From contig NC_057762.1 in assembly GCF_010389155.1 (NCBI RefSeq), forward strand, positions 5,443,513-5,507,512: a stretch of DNA of 64,000 bases, given 5' to 3'. Below the pieces are notes generated by a model that saw only the letters and a program-made list of their open reading frames with translations, searched no databases and was not told the DNA's origin. Source of the DNA: Erigeron canadensis (taxonomy: Eukaryota > Streptophyta > Magnoliopsida > Asterales > Asteraceae). Each line of letters opens with the position of its first letter. Positions within the stretch are counted from its first letter, which is position 1. Made by a program: the position numbers and the translations under genes. Positions 47,561-60,747 of the stretch are shown here, piece by piece.

Positions 47561-47569
47561 ATATATAGA

Positions 47570-48022
47570 CTTTCATTATTTTGAGAACTAATTTTTTATT
47601 TTTTTTGCAAAAAAAAAAACATAACAAATCTCAAATTATGTATTGGATCACATGTGTTTTTTTTATTCACATTTGAAATGATATAAAAAAGTATGCTATA
47701 GAAGAGACGTGTTTAAAAAACTTTCAAAATAGCATTTTATGAACTTGTGAATGAATATGTCCGCGTCTTCGTTCTCATGTGAACGAATGGCTATATATAA
47801 GGGTTTGGAAAAAAAAAATTATGCAACATATATTTTTATAATGTTTCACATGTGAATAAAAAAAAAGCCACATGTGATCCAATATATAATTTGAAATTTC
47901 TCATGGTTTTTGCCACAAAAAAAAAATTGGTTCTCAAAATAAGGAAAGTAAAAATGTGATCTTATACATAATTTAAGAGTTCTTACAATTTTTACTTAAA
48001 ATTAGTTCTCAAAATAACTCAC

Positions 48023-48035
<13 letters not shown>
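47570..48035. mobile_element. MITE of the 'CACATGTGATCCAATACATAA' family, copy 2
   Basis: Outer arms ATTTTGAGAACTAATTTTT and AAAATTAGTTCTCAAAAT are inverted, and inner ATGTATTGGATCACATGTG and CACATGTGATCCAATATATA are too. It is flanked by (TA)n tracts. The same order of words is found at 24950-25315. Confidence 0.75.
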
Positions 48036-48052
<17 letters not shown>

Positions 48053-48053
<1 letters not shown>

Positions 48054-49554
48054 CTAGGTCTTTTACCCGCACGATGTGCGGTTATTAAAAATATAATTAA
48101 ATTAAATGTTGGTAAATTTTACATTATAGATGTCAATAATTATTAATAAATCGTGATTGTTTCAATCTTTAAAACCTAGAGTGCCATTAATAATGATTAA
48201 AATTATGATGAGCAACATATATAAACTTAATTAAACATATTTCAAGTTCTAATAATCAAATTTTGTCATAGTTACTTAATACAAACACATGTAAATATAA
48301 ATAAATCCTTGCAACAAATTAAGTAACCGAAACAAATTTTGTAAAAATATAAGAAGATTTGCTAATTTTGTAAAAATTAACAACTTGAACTAATAAAAAA
48401 TGTAGAAAACATAAGAAACGGATTGTAACCTAAGATCAAAAGAAACAAATTGCATGTAATCTGATCTTAATTTTGCAAAACATAATATATAATGAAGTAA
48501 GAAAACAAAAATAATAGAAATTATTACCATGAAAATTTGACATTCATTTTATTAACATTAAATCCATTTGTAATTGATAAAACCCAAAATCTAAAATAAC
48601 AAAAAGTTAAGCATATATTAATTTTGAAAAACAAAATATATGATGAAGTAAAAAAAATAACAATTATTACTATAAAGATTTGTCATTTATTTTATTTAAC
48701 ATTGTATCCATCTGAAATTGATGAAACCTAAATAGGAAGTTAACCTATCCTAATTTTGAACAAAATGAAGCAATGAAAAAAAATGCATATTATTACCATG
48801 AAGATTCGTCATTTAGTTTATTTAACATTGCGTCTATATGTGAGTGATAGAACATAAGATTAAATACGTTACCTAAAAAGTATGAGAAAAATCAAACTAA
48901 AAGTCGAAAAGAATGATGAAATATTGTTAAAGGTTGATCCAATGATTTATCAAGTTTATGCAGATAAAAAGAAATGGACATTTAAATAGATTGATGATAA
49001 AAGTTTGATAAAGTGACATCGACATCATTGATGGTAAAATTAAGGATAAATTTTATACGTATAGAACAAACAAATCATTCACACATCTATGTATACTGTA
49101 TTTCCCATCTCGTCAAAGCTAAAAAAATATGAATAATAATAAATATTTGCATCAAAAAGCAATTCATAAAAACTTACAAATATAATTATAATGTATTGTA
49201 AATGAAATAAAATGAACATTCATGTGTCTTTTTTGGTAAATGAATATATGGGTTGTATATATGAATATATTTATATCTATTTTATATGATTAATATTAAT
49301 ATTAATATTGATATAATTAGATAAACATGTAAACAAAATATTGCCAAAGAAAAAGAATATCCCACGTTTATTAATATCTTGAGTTTTTAACTTTATTTAA
49401 AAAAAATTCTATATATATCTATATCTATAAGAAGAACACAATTAAATTATTGGCAAAAAATTATAAAATTGTCACATATGATTAAAGCTTATGTGGCAAT
49501 ATCATAAAATAGTTTAAATTTTTAGAGGCTCTAGAATCGTTCTGATTCTTATTG

Positions 49555-49565
<11 letters not shown>
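48053..49565 (-). mobile_element. Non-autonomous Helitron, about 1.5 kb
   Basis: The 3' end (- strand) reads CCGCACATCGTGCGGGTAAAAG and then ACCTAG at 48053-48058. The 5' end near 49560 reads ATTAAAACAATAAGAATC and is followed by GCCACAT, the layout seen at 56792 and 62964. The interior is AT-rich with no coding content. Confidence 0.6.
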
Positions 49566-49585
<20 letters not shown>

Positions 49586-50225
49586 GGGTGAGATAAATTG
49601 AGTCTAGCTAATTTGAGTCTAAAAAAAGTCCATGTAACTTACACATGTATAAGTTAACTCCGACCACCACCACCATCATCATCTCCGGCCACCACCATGA
49701 TCCTCCGGTGACGGCAACCATCTCCGGCGAGACTTACACATGTGTAAGTCAACTTTCCGGCGATGATGGTGGCTGGTGGTAGTTGTCAAAAATTATGATT
49801 TGGATCGGGCTTCGCCCTTAAGGATATTCGTAAACTAAAGCTGGTGGAGGTGATAGGTCATTGAGGGTGATAGGTCATTGAGGGTGATAGGTCATAGGGG
49901 GTGACCGGTGATGGGTGATCTACCTAGCGGGCTCCGCCCTTAGCCGCTATGGCTCCGCCATGGACTGTCGGGCTCCGATCTTGGCCACTGCTATACTGCC
50001 ATGGATTGACGGGCTCTGCCTTTAACCTTCATTGTTGTGTACATAAGTTGTACTTACACATGTGTAAGTCTCGCCGGAGATGGTCGTCGTTGCCGGATTA
50101 CCATGGTGGTGATCGGAGATGATGGTGGTGGTGGTGGTAGGAGGTGGTTGGAATTGGAGGAGATAGAAGAAAATCAATAGACTTTTTTTGGATTCAAAAT
50201 AAGTTGGAGTCATTTAATCTTTCCC
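49586..50225. mobile_element. Fold-back element, about 640 bp, with long inverted arms
   Basis: The ends GGGTGAGATAAATTGAGTC and, on the - strand, GGGAAAGATTAAATGACTCC are inverted. A second inner inverted pair contains TCTCCGGCGAGACTTACACA (about 49720) against TGTGTAAGTCTCGCCGGAGA (about 50058). It is flanked on both sides by (TA)n. The loop contains a repeated 18-bp phrase GGTGATAGGTCATTGAGG. Fragments such as GGGCTCCGCCCTTAGCC recur inverted at 50840-51070. Confidence 0.72.
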
Positions 50226-50249
50226 TTATATATATATATATATATAAGA

Positions 50250-51375
50250 GATTTTTCTCTCTCTTCAATTAAATATGGAAATTCTGGACCACACATTTTT
50301 TCTCTTCAATTATATATGGAAATTCATTCAAATTATTCAAAATGTTTTATCTCATAAACCGTAAATTGTTAGACGAAACAAAAAGTATGGGTAGTCTTAA
50401 AATTTCGTCCACTTTCATTAGAGATCAAATTCGATATACTTTTGACGACTTTTAATTTTCATTTTCTTTTCAATTTGATATACTTACACATTCTTTTTGG
50501 TTCTTGAGTTCTTTTTTTATGAGTTCTTAAATAACCCTTCCTCAGTGTGTATATATATAGAGAGAGAGAAAGAGAAAGAGGGGGGGGGGGGAATATATAT
50601 ATATATATTAAAAATTCATCCAAATTATACAAAATGTTTTATCTCACAAACCGTAAATCGTTATATGAAAAAAAGAGTATGGGTAGTCTTAAAATTTCGT
50701 TCTATTTCATTAGAGATGCAATTCGATATACTTTTGACGACTTTTTAATTTTCATTTTTTCCCCTTGTACTTGTGTACCTACACATGTGTAGGATCTTTG
50801 TTTTCACATGTAAATTAGTAAATAAACATCTCTACACAACAATGAAGGTTAAAGGCGGAGTCCGTCAATCCATAGTGGAGCCATGGTGGCCAAGGGCGAA
50901 GCCCGTCAGTCCATGGCGGATCCATACCGGCTAAGGGCGTAGCCCGTTAGGTAGATCACTCATCACCTATCACCCTCGATGACGTATTACCCTTTTATGA
51001 CCTATCATACTATGACTATCACCCCCACTAGCTACCCTTTATGAATATCATTAAGGGCGAAACCTGTTCCGAATCACAATTTTCGTTCAACTTACACATG
51101 TGTAGGTTATGTTATGTGTAAGTATCAAAAAGAAAACAAAAATTAAGAAGTTGTGAAAAGTATATCGAATTACATCTCTAATGAAAGAGGACGAAATTTT
51201 AATGCTACCCATACTTTTTTTTTTTCATCTAACGATTTACAGTTTGTGAGATAAAATATTTTGAATGATTTAGATGAATTTTCTTATTCTATAGAAGAGA
51301 GAGAAAATGAGGCAAAATGAGTGGTACAAAATTATTTTCATGTTCTTTTTTATTTGTGTAAAATAACTCACCCCT
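50250..51375. mobile_element. Fold-back element and related direct copy
   Basis: A 180-190-bp arm with ATGTTTTATCTCA, AAACCGTAAATCGTT, GTATGGGTAG and GAGATGCAATTCGATATACT at 50609-50790 is matched inverted at 51100-51295. A third, direct copy lies at 50320-50480, and a fourth inside the hAT element at about 61510-61640. The loop (50830-51075) is an inverted copy of 49795-50040. Small ORFs here are repeat by-products. Confidence 0.68.
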
Positions 51376-52319
51376 ATATATATTACTTCTTCCATTATTT
51401 CGATCTCATTTTTATCTTGCACATGACCTTAAAATTATTGCCGACCACTAGATGTTCAACATAAATGTTATTTCTGGAACAAAAGAAATTTATACTATCT
51501 AATAAAACAAATCATCTTTTTTTTTTCTCTTAAATTTTTTGTCTTTGAATAACTAAAAATACCCTTCTCTTTTATTCACTAATTTAAACATCTCCATATA
51601 ATATACCTATAATATTCTTAATGAAATAATTTACAATATAGATACCCAACACTTAAAATAGCTATAATACCACATTTAACATCAATTATTTTTACATTCA
51701 CCACCATCGTGCCCACACTGCCGTCCCCACCACTGTCACCACCACCTACTCCGCCATCACTACCCCTATCGCCGTCGCGTTGTGCGGGTATAAATCTAGT
51801 ATTTATAATTTCATTCTATAGATGTGTAACCTAGCTTAAATCAACACCGTTGAATATATATGATCGATTCATAAGGCATGTGTCTTCTTAATAAAATAAA
51901 AAAAGGCTAGAGATCTATGTGGGTAACCATAGGTTGTTGGTTGGGTACGTGTATATATCATGTATATGAATATGATATATGATATATCTACTTGAATAAA
52001 TAACAATCACGTTGGTCAAACACTTGGTTCTATCATTTTTACGTTGCATGCCATGTTTGTCAACAGTTGCTTCATACTTGGATCACTTTATAGTTTAATC
52101 TAGTTAACCGGAAAGTATAGTTGCTTTAAATTATTTATTGTTTTCTCATCTTTATTTCTTTCTTTCATTTTTTTTTCTTTCTTTCTTGCTTCATACTTCT
52201 ACTAGCTACCTAATGTTGAAAATTTAATTTTGTGTGAGGAGGGGTGATGGATGTATCACAAGGGAGTATATATAGATAACTTGTGTGTATTTAGCATATA
52301 TATATATATATATATATAT
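51376..52319. other. Gene-free stretch with a Helitron-like end
   Basis: CGTCGCGTTGTGCGGGTATA and then CTAG near 51798 look like a Helitron 3' end; the matching 5' end is not found. The rest is AT-rich with nothing recognised. Confidence 0.4.
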
Positions 52320-52508
52320 AGGGGATGAGAATATAAGGCTGTTAGATACCTAAACTTATATGTCGGACACTCACATATTAATTTTTTAAACCATAAAAAT
52401 CATGGGGCCCAGACATTTATTCATTAAATAGTGAAATAATAAAATATTAGTATGTGAGGGGTTCCACACCTAAGCTTATGTGTCGGACAGCCTTATATTC
52501 TCTTTTCC
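52320..52508. mobile_element. MITE, about 189 bp, with about 70-bp inverted ends
   Basis: The left end GGGGATGAGAATATAAGGCT and the right end, on the - strand GGGAAAAGAGAATATAAGGC, are inverted and continue through TGTCGGAC and CTCACATATTAAT. It lies between (TA)n tracts. No coding content. Confidence 0.82.
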
Positions 52509-52575
52509 CATATATATATATACACACACCAGTGTTCAGGCCGGTCCAAAGGGTAGTCTCAAAATATATTAATCA

Positions 52576-52757
52576 AGGAAAAAGATTTATCCTCCTAAAA
52601 GATTAGCCTAAAAATCCTCCTAATAGCTTTAGATGGTGACATGTGGATACCACTAATTCTCTAGACTAATCTCACCCCATGATTTTTCACATGTCACAAT
52701 CCTATTAATTAGGAAGATTTTTAAGCTAATAACTAAAGAGGATTGATCATTACCCAT
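52576..52757. mobile_element. MITE of the 'AATCCTCCTAA' family, copy 2
   Basis: The ends GGAAAAAGATTTATCCTCCT and, on the - strand, GGGTAATGATCAATCCTC are inverted. The interior is in the opposite orientation to the copy at 23952-24116. Confidence 0.72.
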
Positions 52758-52759
52758 CA

Positions 52760-54240
52760 ATCAAAGCTAAAAAATTAAAATTCAAATATATTAAATAGAT
52801 ACAGAAATCAACTTAGAAATTTGCTAGTTGAATAACCATTTCATCGGTCAAAATACTCCTAAAATTTTTCATCAATTCACCATTGACCGAGCCATGTATG
52901 GTAGTGCCCTGCAAATAGCAAAAAAAAAAAAAACATGGAAAAAACTGGTAAGTTCTCTTAGTGTGTTTCTATGTATTTAAGTCAATTTAAAAAAATAAAC
53001 CCCAAACAAATTAACCATGAGAATCGAATAAACATCTTTGCATATAGAATCTTACGGGAAAATTAATCTGAATAAAAAAAGGAACCTAGCCAAGGATATT
53101 CCAAACGCCGATCAAATGATAAAGATAAGGAAACAAATTCTTGATCAAAAAAAGAGTCGAGCCAAAAACCTTGCAAAGCCATCCCCTATTGTGTTAAATC
53201 CTAAACATAACGTGGATCAAAGGGTTTTATCTTAATGTATTATTTAAAATTGATATCATGCTTTTCACAAGATCAGAAGTATATTTGTCATACACAAACT
53301 GAAATGATGAATTGTTCCACCATGCTAAATCAACACCATCTCAATATGTAATATTTTCCCCAGATAGAATAACAACGGCTAAAAAATTACACCATTAATG
53401 AGCTAGTTTTAAAACATATTCAAAATAATCATAGTCGATATATTAAAATAATCAGAATCATACTCATAGCAAAATTCGACTTTTTATCTAAAAGCTTATA
53501 GATATATAAAATCGTAAATCTTAAGTATACACCATTAATAAGCTATTTTCAAAACAAAATCAAAATAAGCAAAGTCAATATATTAAAGTAATCAGAAACC
53601 TACTCATAGCAAATTTAGACTTTATATCTAATAGGTTAAAGAAAGATATAATCGTAAATCCTAAGAGTTAATATAGGTTACAAATACAAAATTTAATATA
53701 TAATATTTAGATTAGTTAAGTCATATATCACGAGTTAATCAGTACGAAAGCTAAAGAAGAAAGATACAAAAATTAACTCCAAATAAATATTGATTACAGT
53801 TTACCCCTTTTTTTCAACTTTAGTTAAATAAAAAATTTACATTTTCTTATATTCTAAAAGTGTAAATTATATAATTTGAAAAATACATACCAATTTAATA
53901 ACAAAGACCATCTCGAACGTTTCGATTTTCTTCGGGTTCTTCCACTCTGAAACAGTCCATACATGCACAACACGGAGTCATAAATGATGGTTAACATGTG
54001 TTGTCTTAAGATCTTCATGATGAACTAATGTAGTCATATTTTTTTATTGTTTAAGAAGAAGCCATAACGAACCTATAATGGACAACAAATTAAATTAAAA
54101 GAAATAATAATAACAATAACATAATAATTCAACGTTAAAAAATAATAATAATGTTAATTATGTGCAAAGTATATAAAAAGAAAAACTCTTTTGTAGTTAA
54201 TCGTAGCTTCTTTTTTTGTTGTCGTGCGTGAGTTATATTA
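52760..54240. other. Gene-free AT-rich stretch with degenerate direct repeats
   Basis: Around 53390-53500 and 53515-53660 a block with ATTAATAAGCTA, CAAAATAA, GTCAATATATTAAA, AATCAGAA and TACTCATAGCAAA occurs twice. No gene is seen. Confidence 0.5.
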
Positions 54241-54254
54241 TAGATTAACAAGAA

Positions 54255-54575
54255 AACCGTAAAGTGTAAATTAATTATTTTTAATTTGGGTGAAATTATA
54301 AATTGGTGATGAAAAACCAAAAAGTGTAAATTAATTATTTTTAAGTGTAAAATTGGTGATAAAAAAACTGAAAAGTATAATTAATTATTTTTAAATTTGG
54401 TTAAAGTGTAATTTGGTTATTGAAAAATTAAAAAGTGTAAGTTAATTATTTTTAAATTGGGTTAAAGTGTAAATTGGTAATGGAAAACCAAAAAATGTAA
54501 ATTAATTATTTTAGACTGGGGTTAAAGTGTAAATTGGTGATAGAAAACCAAAAAGTGTAAATTAAATTAAATAAA
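54255..54575. repeat. Minisatellite, about 60-bp unit, five to six copies
   Basis: The core GTGTAAATTAATTATTTTTAA followed by GGTTAAAGTGTAAATTGGTGAT and GAAAACCAAAAA repeats with small differences. A single related copy is at about 60110-60165. Confidence 0.8.
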
Positions 54576-55061
54576 TATTATAAAATAGAGGATTAATATG
54601 GATAGCGTATTAGGGGAGGCGGAGGGGGGGGGGGGGGGGAGAATTTATCAACCCTCCCAAATTCCACCAATAAAATCACTCCAACTCAATTTAACTTTTC
54701 AACCCTCCCAACCAACCCTCTCAACCCTTTTTACTGGCGGCCGATAAATTTTCAACCCTCCCAAATTTTTTTATTTAATTTTTATTATAAATATTTAATG
54801 ATATAAACAAAAATAATTAGTACTAATAAATTATAAATACTTTTAAACTAATTTGTAACAATTGTAAGTTTGTAACCATTACTTTATAACCCAATTTATA
54901 AGTAGTATAAAACTACAGGGTATTAACGAAAATGGAGTTATGTTGTATAACCAAAATAACATATAGTGCAAGTCTTCAGGGTTTAAAACGAAAATTGTTA
55001 TTAAGTCAATTATTTGGTCTTCGTCTTCTACATCTGCAATATTCACACAACATCTTAATAT

Positions 55062-55320
55062 ATACTTTTTCCATCCCATTTTAATTGTCCAATTTTGACT
55101 GGTCAAGTCTTTTTCTTTCGACTTTGACCGTAAATATCTTTCTTTGTGTTACATATTAGTTGATGAAAGTTATATCAATAAAAACTACGTTTAAAACTCA
55201 ATCAATTCATATATGTTATATCAAGGGTTACATAACACAAACAAAAATACTTACGGTCAATGTTAAAAGAAAAAGACTCAAAAAGTCAAAATAGGACACT
55301 TAATATGGGACGGAGGAAGT
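55062..55320. mobile_element. Stowaway MITE, copy 2
   Basis: The ends TACTTTTTCCATCCCATTTT and, on the - strand, TACTTCCTCCGTCCCATATT are inverted and begin at TA. The interior shares TTCTTTGTGTTA and GATGAAAGTTATAT with the copy at 38711. Confidence 0.85.
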
Positions 55321-55814
55321 ATAAATATATTGCACAATTGTTTTTTTCTTCACAGTTTTTTTTTTAAAAAAAATGAGCCTAACGAGCTCTTTCCTTCCTC
55401 CTAGCCCACCTCGAAAACGCTCCCCCTTTATCTCTTTCCATTTATCACCAGCGGGTATAATACCCGGCCACCATACCGTTAAACCATAAATTTGGAACCG
55501 GCGGCGGTGTAGCCGGCGGTATGGCTCCATAAATTCGCCAACCCGCCCTCCACTCCGTCCCCCCTTAGGTTAAAGAAGGGGAATTAAGGGTGTCAAGTGT
55601 ACCCCAATCCTTTCTTTAGTTATATTATTATATAGATAGATAGATGACAGTTATGTAGTAGAGTGGATGTCGGCAAGTCATAGTTAAGTAAATACTAGCA
55701 AAGCTTTAGCTTTTAATGTTATTTTGTTATTAATTTTTGTATGAAGTTTTTAATAGTAAGTTTTTTTATGGTTAAAAAAGTTGCATGTTTTATTTTATCA
55801 AGTGCGGTTTTACT
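55321..55814. other. Gene-free stretch
   Basis: A block at 55380-55560 is somewhat GC-rich with CCGGCGGCGG words and gives an ORF on the - strand that resembles no known protein. I see no gene. Confidence 0.4.
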
Positions 55815-56791
55815 AAAATGGACTATATCTATATAATTATTAAAAAAAGTAGTAATCCAAGTTTTTTAAAAACATCTTTAAAACTAAACCTATACTAAAA
55901 AGTTGCCACATAGGATTTTACCTACATGGCATCTCTATAATTTTTTTGACAATATTTATATATCTTTAATCAAATTAAATATTAAATACAAGAATAACTT
56001 ATTACTTTAAAGTTAAATACAGTAAATATTAAATAAATAAATGAAACTATATAATACAAAATTAACAATGGAAATCCTGTTACTTTAAAAAAAAAAAAAA
56101 GTATCGTACTTGTATGGGGAAAAAAATGCAATCTTGGAAGTTATATCATGAAATCTCAAGATTATAGAGAATTATATATTTCAAGTTTTAGTAGTTGATA
56201 TTGTTTACAAATTGCATTAATATAAAAACTATATATTTGTTTATCGAATTTTTATGTATTATTTTGAATGCTTGAAGAACGAGCAACACCATAAAATATA
56301 ATTGAAACTCTTTCTTGACATAGTTTTATTATACATTATAAATATAATTGCATAACCATAAAATATAATTGCATAACCATAAGTTTATTGAGTATGTTGC
56401 CTTTTGTTGATAATATTATTGATCTTTTACATTTTATATGAGTAACGAGTGAGAATGACTTGGTATGATTTGAAACTTTTTGTTGACTAGCTTTATCACT
56501 ATTTGTGATTTGCATGTGATAGTTGTTTACCAATCCTAGGATGGAGCCACAAAAAAAAAAAATCGGAATACAAGTGATTGTCGTTAATGTTTCTTTTTTT
56601 TATTTATCTTATGAATTTTGTATAATTTAGAAATATCTACCAAATGGTTATGTATAATATGGTGATATAACAATAAAAACAACAAAACATCATGAACCAA
56701 TCATGAATACATGTACATCTGAACTTTTATTTTTAAGTATTTTTGGACACTAATTATAACAGCTCGCGCATCGCGCGGGTAAAATACCTAG
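55815..56791 (+). mobile_element. Helitron family element A
   Basis: It contains TTGCCACATAGGATTTTACC near 55900 and ends with a hairpin GCGCATCGCGCGGGTAAAAT and then CCTAG at about 56787-56791. The 5' end is approximate. The interior is AT-rich; a 20-bp phrase AATATAATTGCATAACCATA is repeated in tandem near 56343. Confidence 0.55.
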
Positions 56792-58106
56792 GATTAAAAC
56801 AGTAATAATCATGGTCTTCTAAAGCCTTCTTTCAACTTAATGCTAGCTTTAAAAATTGCCACATAGGATTTTGTCTTACGTGACATCTTCATAATTTTTT
56901 TACTATATTTATCTTAAATTAAATACATTACTAAATTTTAAATATATAGAAACTATATACATACAATATTTAAAAAATAAGTTACGTACACAAATAAAAA
57001 AAAGAAGCACCCTTTGTTTGAAAATTTAGATCCACTAGATCTAAATTTGGTAAACATATTTGACAAACTGTTTATGGATTGGGATCATTCACATATATGC
57101 TATATACAACGTAAAATTCATGAATATTCTTATTTGATAATATTTGCTTAAAACATATAATGTGTATATAATTTTTGGCATAACCATTCAAAGACCCACG
57201 AGTTATGGTCATTTATTCATCACCTTGAATCAAACGTTTAATATATTATAAGCAATTTACCGAAAATTGAAAGCAAACCGTCCGTGGTTTTACAGATTGT
57301 ACACTTAATGGTAGTCGAAGCGGGCAACCATTGTGTTGTATATATCCACGAACATCATCATCCCTTAACTCAACCGTAGAAACCCCATTTAGGCTTCACC
57401 TATTAGTATTGGTATGTTATACATTTATACCATCTTTTTATGGTTTCTAATTTAATACTCATGAATATGTTTATTAATTAAGTTTGTGATAATACATCAA
57501 TTTTAAATTACCACATAGGATTTTATCTTATCTGGCATCTCCATACATTTTTCATAATATTTATCTTATAATACTTCTTCTCAAACCAATATAATTTATT
57601 TTATTAAATATAATATAAAAATACTAAATCAAAACTATATACATAAAATATAAAAAAAAAACTCATATTAAATTAAGAATAAAAAGTTGTCCAACACAAT
57701 TGTGTTGTTTCTCTCCTTCGTTCTCTTGGCGGAAACACATAAAATAAAGTAATCAAATTGGTTGTTATTCTAACCACAAAACATAGTCTATAATATAATG
57801 ATAATAACAATAGTTACTTGAGTTTTATAATTGGGTTTTGGATTAACGGAGATAAAATACCTTATTTCTTAATTGTATTTAGGATTATTAAGGGCGTGTA
57901 ATCACCAAAGTAGGTTAAATAACTGTGATATCGATTGTGATGTCAGAAAAGATAAAAGGTGATCAGAATGTTCCAGGATTTAACCATGAAGGCATGAACT
58001 ATAACACAATTGATTTCCACAAGATAAACCTGTAGATTAACTATTTATTAATGCATAAAATAACTTTTTTAATTAGCCACGCATCGCGCGGGGTACAATA
58101 CCTAGT
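56792..58106 (+). mobile_element. Helitron family element B
   Basis: The left end ATTAAAACAGTAATAATCAT is followed by TTGCCACATAGGATTTTGTC, and the right end has CGCATCGCGCGGGGTACAAT and then ACCTAG, followed by T, near 58106. A second CCACATAGGATTTTATCTTA near 57510 suggests a nested copy. The subterminal 3' block (GTGATATCGATTGTGATGTC) recurs near 63890 in element C. Confidence 0.6.
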
Positions 58107-59055
58107 ATTATATATATTAAAAGTTTAAAAACACATGAGATTTGTTTTGTGCATTATTTTGCTATTAGATAATCATGCAATCGCTAACGTTAGCTGACTT
58201 AACATGTATCTCAAGTTATTATTGCAAAACGATAGTTGGATCACAACCGAGAGACATCAGATATCGAATAGATTGGAAAAGAGAAGTTAATTATTTATAA
58301 AGCTGTGAAGCCATTGTAGTTGATTTATATTTAGGATTGGCTTCAATTCATTGTTAATAAAATTCTATTAACAATGTGTAATTGGCAAATTTCATCCTTC
58401 ATATTGGTACTTTTTGGCGCATCAACCGACCACCCCTCACTTTTTGGTTCCTTATATTGGCACTTTTTGACACATCCAATCGCGCGGTTCCATGGGGTCG
58501 ATGAATTGAAATGAACGCCGGTAGTATGAAAACAAACAAAAAAAATACATGTGAGACCTGTGGCTTTTATAATTCTTCGCACTTTTTGGCAAATTTTGAT
58601 TTTTATATTTAGTGCCACATGTCAACTTCTTATTGGCTGGAAATCCTTATCAAAATGTGTCAAATTGTTGTTTTAGGCTACATCCTTCACCCTTACATTA
58701 TTTACATCTATTTTACATAAATATTTAATATTTTCTTTAGTGGAGTTGATCCCAAGGCCAATTTACTCGTTAACAAGGACTTGAAGGAGTTTACAAAGGA
58801 GGAAAAACTATTCTTGTGATATTCTATTCGGTTGCTTATCATAATTGGATGTGATTGATGTAATTAATTAACGTTGTCAAGGAACTCAATGATATATGAA
58901 GTATATTCTGATAAAGACATAAATGCCTAAATGTAGAACAAATGGTTAAATTTAAAAAAAAAAAAAATTCAGGAAAAAATATAGATCCAATTTTAGGTAT
59001 TTTTTCTTTATTAAGTATGTGAAACTTTTAAAAATATATATTTGCCACTACATAA
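58107..59055. other. Gene-free AT-rich stretch
   Basis: No gene or bounded repeat is recognised. A short repeated phrase GGTTCCTTATATTGGCACTTTTT-like word occurs twice near 58405 and 58450. Confidence 0.4.
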
Positions 59056-59057
59056 TT

Positions 59058-59222
59058 AATTAGATAAACTTGTCTCCAACACGTTTGAATCAAAACTTAC
59101 TTTACCCAAAACAAAACAAAAAACTAGATAAACTGTCATGAATTAGATAAACTTATCTCCAACACGTTTGAATCAAAACTTACTTTACCCAAAACAAAAC
59201 AAAAAACTAGATAAACTGTCAT
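59058..59222. repeat. 82-bp tandem duplication
   Basis: The block starting ATTAGATAAACTTGTCTCCA and ending GATAAACTGTCATG occurs twice head to tail with almost no differences, so the duplication is recent. Confidence 0.9.
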
Positions 59223-60745
59223 GGAATAAAGTTGTAAGTAATATAGCAAGTTATATTATATGCAACTAATTATTATCCCGAATCTAATAGTTCCCGTTTA
59301 AGTTTTCACATCACTCGTTAATTAGCTGTCAGAATGGCATTGTGATATTTTGAAGTAAATGTTATAAGTAATATATTATATGTCCCTACGACATAACTAT
59401 ATATCAATCAAATTAAAAAAAACACGTTGTATCAATGTAGATCGATATCGTCCGATAAACACCATGTGGTTTCAAGGAGAGAAGCAAAAAACATCAAAGT
59501 ACAGTAAACAGGAAATCGTTCAATCAAGAGGAGAAGATGTAAACCGAACTTGGAATTAATAAGTTTGGTGGCTTAGATCGTTTAGATTTAACTAGATTCT
59601 AGACCCGTATTCAACACTGTACACGAGGTTTACGATATTATCAATATTAGATGTTCATACATTTAATTCATAAAAGCTTATAATTTTGAACGTATACAGT
59701 TCTAAGTATTATACTTTGCAAATAATTTCTCTATTACCAGTGTTGGCACATGCTACAATAATTTCTCTATTATAGAACTTTTTAAACCAGTTGTACTCAT
59801 AATTTGATATTATTATTAAAGATAATTAGGAATTAAAATATAAATATATTTGTGATACTGTACTTGACATTCAAGTTTATGTATTTGATCATGATGCGGA
59901 CTCATAACACAAATAGGTTTACTTTCAATCATATGTCATATGATAATTAGATAACAATTAGGATTGTTTTCATACTCATTGATAACAATTATGATTCTTG
60001 ATTTGAATGACAATTGAAACTTTTAAAAATTAAATATAAATACTTTTTATAAATTTTAAAAAAATCTCCCCAAGTTGGTGCTAAAAATAAATATAAATTA
60101 GGTATTGAGGGCTAAAAAGTGTAAATTATTGATGGAAAACAAAAAAGTGTAAATTAATGAGATTTTTCTACAAATTAAAACAAATACTAATATAATAATA
60201 TATTTGGATAATGATTATTAGAGTTTTTAATTTATAGCTAATCTAAATGATGACATAAGCGAGAGTCAATTTGATGAAATTGAGCTATTTGATTGGTTAA
60301 TAAGTTATTAGTTCAACTGTCTTATAGTATATATTAAGATTAAGATTAAGATTAAGATTAAGGTTGTTACAAGTTAGATACTTGTTGATATCTTTCGGTT
60401 AAATTGGAACTATTCCGACTAATTCGCAGTGGATTATATATTTCGGTTAACTTGTAGGCTTGTAGCCATTTTTATTCTTTACTATTGAAAAGAATATCAA
60501 TTGGACTTAATAGTAAAAATTTAGTTGGGCTTTTTTCTATTTTGAGGGTCCCCTTACATGCATCGAATGCTAAGAAGTCGAGTAATTAAGAAGATCAAAT
60601 GATGTTCGAATGTTATTAATAAGCAAAGCAAACACTTGACGTTTTACACACCCTCTCTTTCCCCAAATTGGGTGAGAAACAAAGATGACGATTTTAAAAG
60701 CATTTAATGTTAATTAATGTACTTCACCAATGGAATGTTAGCAAC
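59223..60745. other. Gene-free AT-rich stretch
   Basis: A (TAAGAT)n tract lies at about 60331-60363. One copy of the 54255 minisatellite unit lies at about 60110-60165. No gene is seen. Confidence 0.5.
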
Positions 60746-60747
60746 CA

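Noticed and set aside
50497..50792. Small ORFs with basic repeats
   Set aside because: They translate a GA-rich and TA-rich microsatellite plus a fold-back arm.
60331..60363. Telomere-like repeat
   Set aside because: The unit is TAAGAT, not the plant TTTAGGG repeat, and the tract is only about 33 bp: a microsatellite.
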